Both the position numbers and the translations under genes were made by a program. Below the pieces are notes generated by a model. That model made no database searches and was not told the origin of the DNA. It saw nothing but the letters and a program-made list of their open reading frames with translations. DNA of 21,136 nt from Larix sibirica (taxonomy: Eukaryota > Streptophyta > Pinopsida > Pinales > Pinaceae). Positions within the stretch are counted from its first letter, which is position 1, and each line of letters opens with the position of its first letter. Of the stretch, positions 8,698 through 17,515 are shown piece by piece. The DNA is taken from assembly GCA_004151065.3 (NCBI GenBank), contig NWUY0300022685.1, forward strand, positions 8,509-29,644, written 5' to 3'.

Positions 8698-9800
8698 TTA
8701 CTTCAGGTGCTCTTCCCCCTGTAGGACGTGGTAGGGCTTAAGGAAACTTCCATTGATTATTCCCTTCATTGGCTACCCTTCCAAGGTGGCAATATTTGTC
8801 GCATCTGCTTCAGTGATGAATAGGATTTGGAATGAACCCAACCATCTCATTCTAAGCTTTCCTAGAAATTTCATAAACTTACTATCATACATCAAAACCA
8901 GTGTGCTAGGTTTCAAAGTCTTGCTCTTAATGTTCCTATCATGCCAGGATTTTTGTCTATGCTTCTCAACCACTTGAATGAACCCTGCAATGAACCAGTC
9001 TTCTTCCAGTCCCATCAGTTCCTCTAGTTTTCACACATGTGATTCATCATCAATCATGTTTGTGGCTATAGCTACGTGCAGGATAGGGAACAAATTCCAA
9101 CAGCATCACTCCTTCCTTTCCATAAACCAGATGGAATGGGGTGTGCTTTGTAAGACTCTTGCACATCATCCTATATGCCCACAGTACTGTTGGAATGCAT
9201 TGATCCTAATCATTATGTTTTACATTGCAAACCTTTGTGAGCTCCTGCTCCAAAATCTTATTAAATGCTTCCACTATACCATTGTCCTATGGATGGTACA
9301 GAGTACTCTTTAAGTGGTGTATCATGAACTGTTATGTTAGCACGCAAATGGTGGAATTCAATAAATGGGTTCCTTGATCACTCATTAACACCTCTAGGCA
9401 TCCAAACCTGGTAATGATATGCTCGAATATGAACTGCGTGATGGTCATTGAGGTACAATCCTTCACTAGTGAAGCCTATGACCATCTTCTCAAGTACTTT
9501 GTTGTAGTAATTATGTATCGATCACCATTCCTCACTGGTGGGTTTATAGGACCCACAAAATCAATTGCCCATTTCTCAAATGCCTCTAGTGCAATGACAA
9601 TGAAGAGAGGCATCTCATCCCTGCACGATGGCTTTCCCACATCCTATAAAACATCACATTGTTTTCAATACATCTTGGCCTCCCAAAACAATGAAGGCCA
9701 ACACAGTCTTGCACACAACACCTTGTGTGCAATATCCTTCCCTACATAATTTCCTCTTCCAATGCACTCATCTGCTTCCCTTAAGAGAAGCAGTTATTCA
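8698..9800 (-). pseudogene. Integrase domain of the gypsy pol
   Basis: Minus-strand frames give the whole integrase in order. The remnant of the N-terminal zinc finger region (YVGKDIAHKVLCARLCW, then QCDVL, stop, DVGKPSC) comes first. The catalytic core follows: WAIDFVGPI with the first Asp at 9562-9560, LMSDQGTH with the second Asp at 9379-9377, and GIVEAFNKIL with the Glu at 9271-9269. All three are in one frame, with 60 residues between the Asps and exactly 35 between second Asp and Glu, the D,D-35-E rule. Then come VLWAYR, HLVYGKE and, after one frameshift, the C-terminal module (FIAGF, KSWHDR, LVLMYDSKF, RMRWLGSF). GSF stands where GPY/F is usual. It ends INGSFLKPYHV and a TAA at 8700-8698. 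No chromodomain follows. Stops at 9289-9287 and 8775-8773 are TAG. Confidence 0.85.
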
Positions 9801-9959
9801 TGTTCTAGCACACACTTACGCAGTATGCCATCATCTCCCAAATTGTAGAGCTATCCTGCAATCAACTAAAAATATGCACTGTGTGTTACCAGTTGTCTAC
9901 ATTGAGAAACTGTATAATCTTCTAACACCCGACCAATAGCTAAATGTTGTAATTTCACT

Positions 9960-10640
9960 TAATTGATCTAGTATGACCTCAACGCAAAATAACTGCACAT
10001 CAAGGAGATCGTCGTCCACACTTCCTCCTTCTTCACCAAATTAAGTCCTAGACAGATGGTATGGACCAACATTATGCTTCCCTAGCTTAACAATGACCTC
10101 AAATTCAAATTCTTGAAATAGGAGAAATCATTGGCAGATTTTCCCCCCCAACACTAGCTTGTTGAACAAGTACCTCAACAAAATGATCTGTAAATAACTG
10201 AAAGGAACTCCCCAACAAATAGTTTTGGAATTTTTGCAAGGCATACACCATTTTCTAGCCTTCATGCTCAGTCATGGTATAGTTCTTCTCATTTGTGGAT
10301 AAATTTCTACTGACAAAGGAAACAGGTTGATCAGTGTCTCCTTCCCCTGACCAGGCTAGCATTGTTCCAATGCTACCAATGATGTGTCCACATGCACATG
10401 AAAAATGTGCATCCAATCTGGAAATAGTAAGATCGGTGCACTAACCAATTTCTCCTTCGGGATGTATAGCGCTTGCTAGCATTCTTGCATCCAGACATAC
10501 TTAATTTCTTTACTCAACAACTCCTCTAATGACATTGTAATATTGGCATAGCTCATTATAATTTTTTTGTAATAGCCAATTTATCCCAAAGTCATGCGCA
10601 ACTATTTAACTAATATTGGGGCCAGCAAATCGATTATGAT
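9960..10640 (-). pseudogene. RNase H domain of the gypsy pol
   Basis: Pieces in shifting frames match the Ty3/gypsy RNase H: LAWSGEGDTDQPVSFVSRNL and STNEKNYTMTEHEG (about 10375-10260), followed by KMVYALQKFQNYLLG and FTDHF with its acidic residue (about 10250-10180). After a frameshift, LVLGGKICQ and FLLFQEFEFEV follow (about 10160-10100), and DDDLLDVQLFCVEV near 10020-9980 leads toward integrase. It lies between RT and integrase, the gypsy order. The domain would degrade the RNA strand during cDNA synthesis. The 10400-10640 part connecting it to RT is heavily broken. Confidence 0.7.
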
Positions 10641-10660
10641 TGAAATCTTTATTAGAACAA

Positions 10661-11372
10661 CTAGTAGACCTTCTTGCACACAACATGCTCCAAGAGGATT
10701 CCAAATGGGGTGCAAAAAATATGCTTCTCTAGGTTCAAAGAGATTTTCATTTGCCTACAATTATCTAACATGAGTCTTAATAATTGCAAATGGTCTTTCA
10801 ACAGACTGAACACTATCCAGTCATCCAAATATACCTCCAAGAAATTATCTGTGAATTCCTTGAATGCATCCATCACTATTCTTGAAAATACGGTTGGCAC
10901 ATTATTCAATCCAAAAGGCATTACATTATATGCAAAAGATCCTCACTTTGTTGCAAAAGTAGTCTTGGTGTGATCCTTCTCTGCTATACGGATCTGATGG
11001 TATCCAGAGAATCCATCAATGAAAGAGTATGCTTCCCAACCTCCTACATTTTCAAGTACCTCATCTATAAATGGTGTAGGGAACGGATCACGGATACATG
11101 TTGCATTCAGGTTGCGTAGATCAACACAAATCTGACTCTCTAGTGTATTCTTGTCCTGGACCACCATTGGGATGATCCACTTCAATTCTTCAACTGGAAA
11201 AATAATCTATGCATCTAAAATGCGCTCCAATTCCTTACACAATTTTTCCTTATATCGGAGGTTCAATCTATATGGTCTTTTATTTACTATATTTTCCTCC
11301 TCCTTTAGCTAAATCTTCATCTCTCTGAGAGCTCCTGCAATCCCTTTCATCGCTAAGAAGCTGCATGGAAAT
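10661..11372 (-). pseudogene. Reverse transcriptase domain of the gypsy pol
   Basis: About 237 codons stay in one frame, broken by three stops (TAG at 11311-11309, TAG at 11209-11207, TGA near 10945). The domain starts DLFPCSFLAMKGIAGALREM, continues KRPYRLNLRYKEKLCKELER, and has ICVDLRNLNA, FPTPFIDEVLENVGGWEAYS with FIDGFSGYHQI (first catalytic Asp), TKTTFA, MPFGLNNVPTVF, and the catalytic box YLDD at about 10831-10820. It ends with ISLNLEKHIF and LLEHVVCK. The motifs are those of Ty3/gypsy RT. With no chromodomain after integrase and an extra ORF behind pol, I lean to the Ogre/Tat/Athila branch, but that needs a tree. Confidence 0.9.
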
Positions 11373-12299
11373 AGGTCTTCATATTATTTCAGTATATTGA
11401 CTTTCTAGGTGATTGTCTCTTTATCCCATTAGTCCCTTATGATGGCCCTGTTTGGTGCCTCTCCAGTTCCAATATCAGTAATTCTTTGTCCTGAGTGGCT
11501 CTCTAAAATTTGGTGCAGTACTAGTGTATGGCCCATCTTGTACTGCATGCTCTCCTGCAGTCTCATTAATCTGCAAGCTGCGTGGATCCTCTTCCTCATC
11601 TATCTCCTTACTATTAAATTTCTGGAAATATATTGGTTTGTTCAGTTGTTCCAAATCCTTGTGGTATGCACAAACTATATTCGGCGTCACATTCTTTTGT
11701 GGTATGTCTCCAAATATGAAGTGCTCCATTCGATGGAGAACCTTTTCCAAGTTAGGATCTAAAGTACTGAACTGGAATGTGGCAGTAAATTTGGTAGACA
11801 CCTTCTCCCAGGTCCTATTATTCCTTCTCCTTTCCTGTTGAACATACAAGCTACGTGATATGACATCCAGTGTATGGTAGAATTCGTGCACCCACTAACT
11901 ATGCGGTACACTCTTCCTCTCCCATCGTTGCTGACAAAACTCAATGTGTTCTCTCGAATCTTCATTCCCCTTGAATCTATTAAGAAGTTCCAAATCTGTA
12001 GTAGACTAGAAATTCACCTTGATACATATCTCAAGTGATTCCTAGCTTTATAGTTCCTCTCTGTGGGTCATCCACTAGTGTGCAAGTGTCCCTCGAGTTA
12101 TGGCATCCAATGCTTTTACTTGATTTACCTGTAGGATTCATGCTTTCATTTTTTTGAAGAAAGTATCCACTTTCTCAATTCCATTGAAAACTGGTGGATC
12201 GTGTAGCTCCAACCCAATCCAATGCACAAACTTTGTAATGCATTCACATCTCCTTGTAGACACCTCATAGAGTTGGTTCTGCAAATGATCTAGTGCATA
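11373..12299 (-). pseudogene. Protease-RT linker of the gypsy pol
   Basis: A 138-codon open stretch (11891-11475) reads FYHTLDVISRSLYVQQERRR, then TWEKVSTKFTATF, LHRMEHFIFGDIP and an acidic KEIDEEEDPRSL. It is in the direction of, and directly upstream of, the RT frame, and is best read as the variable linker between protease and RT, with no catalytic residues of its own. The part at 12300-11900 is broken, with only fragments in overlapping frames. Confidence 0.55.
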
Positions 12300-12991
12300 C
12301 TATGAATCTATTCCAAAATAACACACACTACTCCAACTGAGATCTCCATCAACAGTGGGGTTCACATAGTCTTCCTTCCTACCTGTCACATTATATATAT
12401 TCGCAATTTCAACACTATAGATATCATCCTTGACTAGTTTTGTGTATATTTCTCCTTCTATGGCATCCAAGGGAGCCACCACATGTATTTCTTCCCACCT
12501 GAATGGCATGTGCCTCTGCTTCAGATTTAGAATAGCATTGTTATCAAACACTCGATTGATCCCAAACAAAGATGGTTAGGGATCAATATCCTCCAGAATC
12601 TTATTGACTTCAACATCTTCTATTGTCTTCACTCCATCAATGTTCACTTCCACACCAGTCAGTCTCCTAATGGGGTATACCTATACTAATTGGCTAGTTT
12701 GAGTTGTATGGGATACCATACCATCTTTGGCTTCCCCATCAAATCCCACGTTTTCTTAGGAATAATGTTCACGTCTGCCCCCAAATATAGAATTACATCT
12801 TTCATCTCAAATCCACCTTGCTCGGGGGAGAGCATGAACTCCTTCCCAGTTATTGTTTTCTTTCCCAATCTACGTGCATTCCAGTTAGGAAGTGGTGCAT
12901 AAATTTGTTCTTCTACTTCATTTGACATTACTAACTTTTCCAGCATATTAGTCATGTTATTGATAACATTAGGATCATTCAATATATTCAA
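12300..12991 (-). pseudogene. Retropepsin-like aspartic protease domain, active site lost
   Basis: The first frame (12991-12686) reads NWNARRLGKKTITGKEF, then VILYLGADVNIIPKKTWDLM and GKPKMVWYPIQLKLAN. This is the plant gypsy protease pattern in which a catalytic Asp normally begins the D-x-G triad before AD/SDVN; here the codon is TAT, giving YLG. A TAG follows KLAN (12688-12686). After a frameshift near 12670 the domain continues as LTGVEVNIDGVKTIEDVEV, a TAA, then SLFGINRVFDNNAILNLKQR (12569-12300) with VNPTVDGDLSWSS at the end. The protease would cut the Gag-Pol polyprotein; this copy cannot. Confidence 0.8.
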
Positions 12992-12999
12992 ATAAATTT

Positions 13000-13499
13000 G
13001 TAGAAAGGTACTTACTAGGTTTTCTTGGTGACTATTGTGGGTCTTCCCATGTTGTTCCCTCTCGTGTCATGTTTCATCATGTTGTGTGGCCTACCTTTGT
13101 CCTTCACTGTGCATATTGTGTAGTATTTTTTCCTCTTACATCATTATTTTTTGGTTTTCTTCTCCGCGCAGTCGACGCAATTGGTCCTCTCTACACAACC
13201 TTTCCTAGCACATGTACTCCTCTCACTGTGCATATTCCTCAACCACTTTCTATGCATCATGTAGGAATTTCATATTTGTGCAACATCAAATGTGGGCAGG
13301 GATATGCAACTTTATTTATATTCTACTCCCCTGTTATTTCTATAGTGCAATTTCCCAGGATGTATTCACCTATCTAGGTGCCTCCTCGAGTCACTACGTT
13401 CACCTACACCAGATCATTTTCAGCATTCTCCTCCCTTTGTTCAATGGTGACCATATTGTAGTGTCATTTCTTGTCTTCCCATTCCTTGAGAAGTTCTTG
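13000..13499 (-). pseudogene. Gag-protease junction, heavily decayed
   Basis: This lies between the zinc knuckles and the protease on the same strand. I cannot read a conserved domain in any minus-strand frame. The long plus-strand ORFs here (13069-13377, 13212-13655) are antisense shadows rich in Phe, Cys and Ser. It is assigned to the element by position only. Confidence 0.4.
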
Positions 13500-13884
13500 G
13501 CAATATTGTGTCGCATGTTCTATTCTATGGAAGTATACACACAAGGAACGAGACTTAGTATAGAATTTTTCCAAGTGTCCAAGCTCCCCACATTTAAAAA
13601 AACACTTGTATTTTTCCTCCTCCATAGCCTCTTCCACAGCCTTGGAACCTACTGAATTATGCCCCTTGTTGTCCTATGGGATCAGGTTCTCTATTTTCTT
13701 CTGCGCCTTCAACCCAATTGGTGTCTGTTGTGTTACCCATCATCAATTGCAAAGCGCGACAGTTGTTCAAATCATGTCCAATTGATTTGTATAATTCGCA
13801 AAAATATGCATCCATAGAGCTCTGGTACTTATGCAATTTTGGGCAGTTGGGAGATATGTGGCCCTAGCTTCTATAGATATTGCA
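13500..13884 (-). pseudogene. Gag nucleocapsid with four CCHC zinc-knuckle modules
   Basis: Two pairs of knuckles lie in order on the minus strand. Pair one: CNIYRS-stop-GHISPNC (13884-13843) and CELYKSIGHDLNNC (13800-13759). Both have the C-x2-C-x4-H-x4-C layout, with the second Cys replaced by Tyr. Pair two: CFFKCGELGHLEKFY (about 13612-13565), with one extra Phe between the first two Cys and the last Cys replaced by Tyr, and CVYFHRIEHATQYC (13541-13500), with Phe for the second Cys. PNCPKLHKY, NCRALQLM and QELLKEW follow the knuckles as in plant gypsy Gag. The region would bind element RNA. A stop and at least one frameshift separate the pairs. Confidence 0.75.
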
Positions 13885-13899
13885 CCACTCATTTTTAAG

Positions 13900-14650
13900 T
13901 TCTACAGGAAAAGGAATAGATGTTCTAGTACCCATATAGTTATTCATCGTCGTAAATTCATTTTTGTGATGGCCTTCTATTCTACAGAAGCTACACCACA
14001 ATTTTTTTCTTGTTGTCTATCCAGTAGATGGTCGTTGTAGTTCCATGGTCAATGGAGCAAGTTGTGTATGTGCCTGCACCATCCCTAGTGACTCATCCCC
14101 TCTAGGATTCATCTCCAACATTATTTCAATCTCGAAGGCATTTGAATAAGTGGCCACCTTTTGTTGTTCGAATGAAACTTTGATATGTGGCAGCAATTCC
14201 CCAATGAATCATTCCTATTGCTACACATCTTGGATCTAGAAACTCATTCAATCCAACAGAAATTTGAATCACTATTTGTAGTCCCACAAAGACTCGCCAA
14301 ATATTTTCTTAATCTCTTTTATATCAGTAATGCACTGTGATTCACACTTTGGCTTTAGGAACTCTTTTAGGAGATCTATTTTGATAGTTTCCAATGATCG
14401 AGTATGTCCTGGGATGAGAGTACTTTTGTATTTCATGTACCATGCCAACGCCTTGTCTCTTAATGTGGTGTCCAACTGCGTGATCTTGGAATCCTAATCC
14501 ATGATATTCTTCACAGATCATATCACCTCGTAGGAAAATTAATCTTGATGTCCATCATCTTTAACTATCCCATGGAAAACGGGCAGTCTCAATGTGGAAT
14601 CTGATGTATTCACCATTCTTGTAGGTACATGTGAATTGCTCCTTCTATTT
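13900..14650 (-). pseudogene. Gag capsid (retrotransposon gag domain)
   Basis: The stretch reads TLRLPVFHGIVKDDGHQD, a stop, then FSYEVI, a stop, SVKNIMD, a stop and DSKITQLDTTLRDKALAWYM (about 14620-14440). It continues through KYKSTLIPGHTRSLETIKID, LLKEFLKPKCESQCITDIKE and GESLWDYK before a TAG at 14272. This is the Retrotrans_gag fold: L-x2-A-x-W-Y, then a basic stretch, then E-F-x-K-P and I-T-x-I-K-E. The capsid packages the RNA. Continuation toward the knuckles (14270-13900) is broken and unreadable as a domain. Confidence 0.8.
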
Positions 14651-15850
14651 GAAACTGGTGGGTTACTAATACTTCTTTCAATTTTAGTATTTAGATTAAT
14701 ATCTTGGGTCGGATTGGTTTCTATCCCTCTAACTTATGTGTCTACTGTTGTTTCTGCTTCAGGACTTGCTCCCCGCACAAACTCAAGTAATAATTGGTCT
14801 TCTTAATTGGATAAAGGGCACTAGGGGTTGAGATGAAGCATGGGTCCCTTATTGGTTCATTTCTTCTGACAATACTGAATTGAAGGGATATCAAATCTAT
14901 TTTTGCAATCATGCAAATGACTCCATTCGTCTGCACTTCCACTTCTTCCAAATCCTCTACATTCTCTCCTACTCTCTACCTATGGGGGGTGATACCACTA
15001 TTCGCATCAAAGCTCTCACTTTCTTCAATTCCTCACCTCTTTAGGGGTATCTCACCCTCTGATAACTCTTCTTTCCCAACCTCTATGCACCCTTATGTAA
15101 TAAAGGACCCTACTGCACACTCTCATCATGCAGCTCCATCTCTAGCGTTCTCCTTTCCTCTCTGATCTACATTGTCTTTCCTCTTCGGTTGCTTTTCTTT
15201 TTTCTTTATCATGACTACCTGCTTTATCATAGCTCTTATTTCATGTATTTTATCCCTCTGGAGTCTCTTCTCTTCTGGATCTATCTATGTGCCTTGTTAT
15301 TCTACCACCTCTTCATACACTACCCCCATAGCGCAGGGTTTACACTGCTATGATATCGGGGTTCATTGTCATTATCCCCTTCTCAATAAAAAACATCTTC
15401 ACCCACAATGGAATCTGTGCCAAGAATATCTTTCTTGGTCCCTCTTCAAATATTGCTTATGTGCTGCTATAGGATTAAGTCCAACTTATAGGAAATTCTA
15501 CAATATACCCTTCTTTCACGTGCAAGAACCAAAAATCACTAGCTCGAGACCACTTATTATCTAGATATTTTAGTTATTGGATCTTCTCCTCAGTCCATAA
15601 TATCAATCAAGGTTCTCTCCAAATAGTATTAATCTCAAACTACCTCTTTTTCCATTCATATAACAAAATAAGAAGCTCATATAAGAAAATTCCATGCAAA
15701 TATAAATGAAGATACATATCTTTCCAGCGCTGGGGTGAAATATGGAGTCCTCTAGTCTCTTGTCGTACAAACTCGCCCTCTTTGATTTCCATCCATGCTT
15801 CGATCTCATATTTAGTGGGATTCCACCTCATTTATTCATCCTCCTTTCAC
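14651..15850 (-). pseudogene. N-terminal Gag region
   Basis: Fragments on the same strand upstream of the capsid read: MRWNPTKYEIEAWMEIKEGE and LHISPQRWKDMYLHLYL (15831-15690), KWSRASDFWFLHVKEGYIVE (about 15570-15500), FLAQIPLWVKMFFIEKGIMT (about 15425-15365), then an acidic stretch KEELSEGEIPLKR, GIEESESFDANSG and ENVEDLEEVEVQTNGVI (about 15090-14895). Together they look like a matrix-like N-terminal domain followed by a charged linker, as in the long Gags of some plant gypsy elements. Stops and frameshifts are frequent. The original start codon is not clear; it lies at or upstream of 15850. Confidence 0.5.
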
Positions 15851-16533
15851 AACCCCCATTAGGTCCTGGAAACAAAACTAGTTTGTTGGTTGGTGGTTTG
15901 TCAGACCCAAGGCTCAACCTGCATCACCAACAAAAGCACCCTACAGGCACCAACATTTTCAATACCCTCTTAATAGGATAAGATATCACGTGAGATGCAC
16001 GTAGTAAATTACACAAAGGCCTAAATTAGGGATGAGCAGGGTAGGATGAGCTCTTTTTCCACGACATTTCATTCATTACTTTTCTTAACCATGCAATTGA
16101 ACCATTAGCAAGTTAATATTCATCTCTTACACTACTAAACATTCATCATGCATTCAAGAATAAATATATTGCACAAGATTAATCTAAGATAGCACAACAT
16201 ATTATATTCATTTTCATAAACTGGATACATTTCATAGCTACAAATATTGCTTAACAACTTAATAGTTTTGTCCTATACCATACTACAAGTAACGTGCCAT
16301 ATATAGCGCACAATACATGACAAAACACAATATCTAGAACAATGTTGATTACAACTCAAAAATGCATAACCTAGCTCATTATAAAATATATGCCTTTTAT
16401 AGGCTAAGGTTCCCAAAACTACCAAGCTATTGGTGGCGTGCAATCTCTAACTGAACTCGATGTGCAGCCCTAACGATATTCTCTTGTCTCGCAGCTACTT
16501 CTAACTATCTATCTCAGCGCTTAGTTACTTATA
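15851..16533 (-). other. 5' leader of the gypsy element
   Basis: This is non-coding by every frame I can read. It lies between the primer binding site and the first Gag-like sequence. The part next to the PBS (16385-16533) is repeated at 6418-6578. It contains a CACGTG hexamer (15987-15992) of doubtful meaning. Confidence 0.5.
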
Positions 16534-16549
16534 CAAAACTTGGGCACCA
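16534..16549 (-). promoter_or_regulatory. Candidate primer binding site
   Basis: Four bases inside the LTR edge, the minus strand reads TGGTGCCCAAGTTTTG. A PBS begins TGG, the complement of tRNA CCA ends. TGG-GCCCAA resembles the Lys-tRNA type site (TGGCGCCCAA...) with a C-to-T change and a diverged 3' half. Position and orientation are right for a minus-strand element; the tRNA identity is uncertain. Confidence 0.5.
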
Positions 16550-16553
16550 ACAA

Positions 16554-17175
16554 TGGGTAATACAAACCTATTAGAATTCATCAATTGATAATGGAGAATG
16601 AAGTTCTCAGTGAAGTAATCAAAACTACAACTAAGAATCCATCCTTAGAACCATCAATCCAACGACATGTATCACATTAAACACATATGGAATCACCAGG
16701 AACTCAAACACATAATTTAATGTAGCACATAGATAAATTAATCATGCATAAGGCACATCGTTTACCCTAGAATCCCAAATGGAAAAACCAACATTTAAAT
16801 GGTTTCTTAGTTTTCATTTTGATAATCTCAAGTTATTATTTTCATGTAGCTCATGGATCATGGCCATTCAACTATTTACACAACTCCTCACATGCATACT
16901 CACCTCTTGACCACCAAAAATCTATTTGTGAGTGAAATTATAATAAGATATAGACTGAGCTATGGGTAATGGGAAGGCCAATAATCCTTGCCCTTTCATT
17001 TCCCATTCCTATTTTTATTCTTGTCTTCCAGTTAATTCTTTGTTTTTTGTCACTCTCTTTTCTTTCATTAATTTTTAGAACTAGCATTGTCCTTTTATTT
17101 TAATTTCTACCCTCATCAATTGTAAATTTTCACTTAAGTATCGAGTCTTACAACCATTTGTCTTGTTTGGATCCA
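16554..17175 (-). mobile_element. 5' LTR of the large gypsy element
   Basis: This is a homologue of 2697-3283 with the same TGGGTAATACAAA start and TTTGGATCCA end on the plus strand. It lies directly upstream, in element sense, of a PBS and of gag, which makes the LTR assignment stronger here than for its partner. A run of mostly T and C at 17030-17090 is also present in the other copy. As the element's promoter it would drive minus-strand transcription. I cannot pick out a convincing TATA box. Confidence 0.65.
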
Positions 17176-17334
17176 TATCGAATTAGGGCTTAAACCTGCA
17201 TTCAACATATAATTTTCCTTATGGCACATGCATAACCAACAAAAAGTATTTATTACTAGCTAATAAATCCATTCATAGACATATATATGCGCTTAAATAG
17301 AATAACATAAGAGTTAACCCAAATAAGCACTCAT

Positions 17335-17515
17335 GGTGGGATGGCTCAAGTGGTTGAGTGCTTTTAACTTCATGTAGGAGGTCTCAGGGTCAATTCCCTG
17401 AGATAGTTTCCTCTATCGCAAGCCCCACTTTATGTCCCTACTAGCGTAGGTGTTTTAATTAGCACCAACATGATTGCAATTGGCCATTAAGGGGACAATA
17501 AAGAGGTTTCCATTA
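17335..17515 (+). mobile_element. tRNA-derived SINE
   Basis: GGTGGGATGGCTCAAGTGG opens a tRNA-like head. TGGCTCAAGTGG (17342-17353) fits the RNA polymerase III A box TRGYNNANNNGG exactly. GGGTCAATTCC (17387-17397) fits the B box GGTTCGANNCC with two differences, 33 bases after the A box. The head does not end as a tRNA would; it runs into a tail with GTCCCTACTAGCGTAGGTG, TTAATTAGCACCAACATG and GGCCATTAAGGGGACAATAA. I found no target duplication, and the 3' limit is approximate. Confidence 0.65.

Noticed and set aside
10674-10973. 99-codon plus-strand ORF
   Set aside because: It is antisense to the RT core, whose YLDD and MPFGL motifs on the minus strand explain the open reading.
11439-11841. 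Plus-strand ORFs rich in Cys, Ser and Leu
   Set aside because: They are antisense to the protease-RT linker; there is no motif on this strand.
13069-14040. Chain of plus-strand ORFs up to 147 codons
   Set aside because: They are antisense to the gag nucleocapsid and linker, where four knuckle modules read on the minus strand.
15987-15992. CACGTG G-box as a regulatory element of the retrotransposon
   Set aside because: It is a single hexamer inside the leader, not in an LTR; it could be chance.
17338-17410. Functional tRNA gene
   Set aside because: A and B boxes are present, but the sequence does not fold into a complete cloverleaf by eye, has no matching acceptor stem, and continues into a SINE-like tail.
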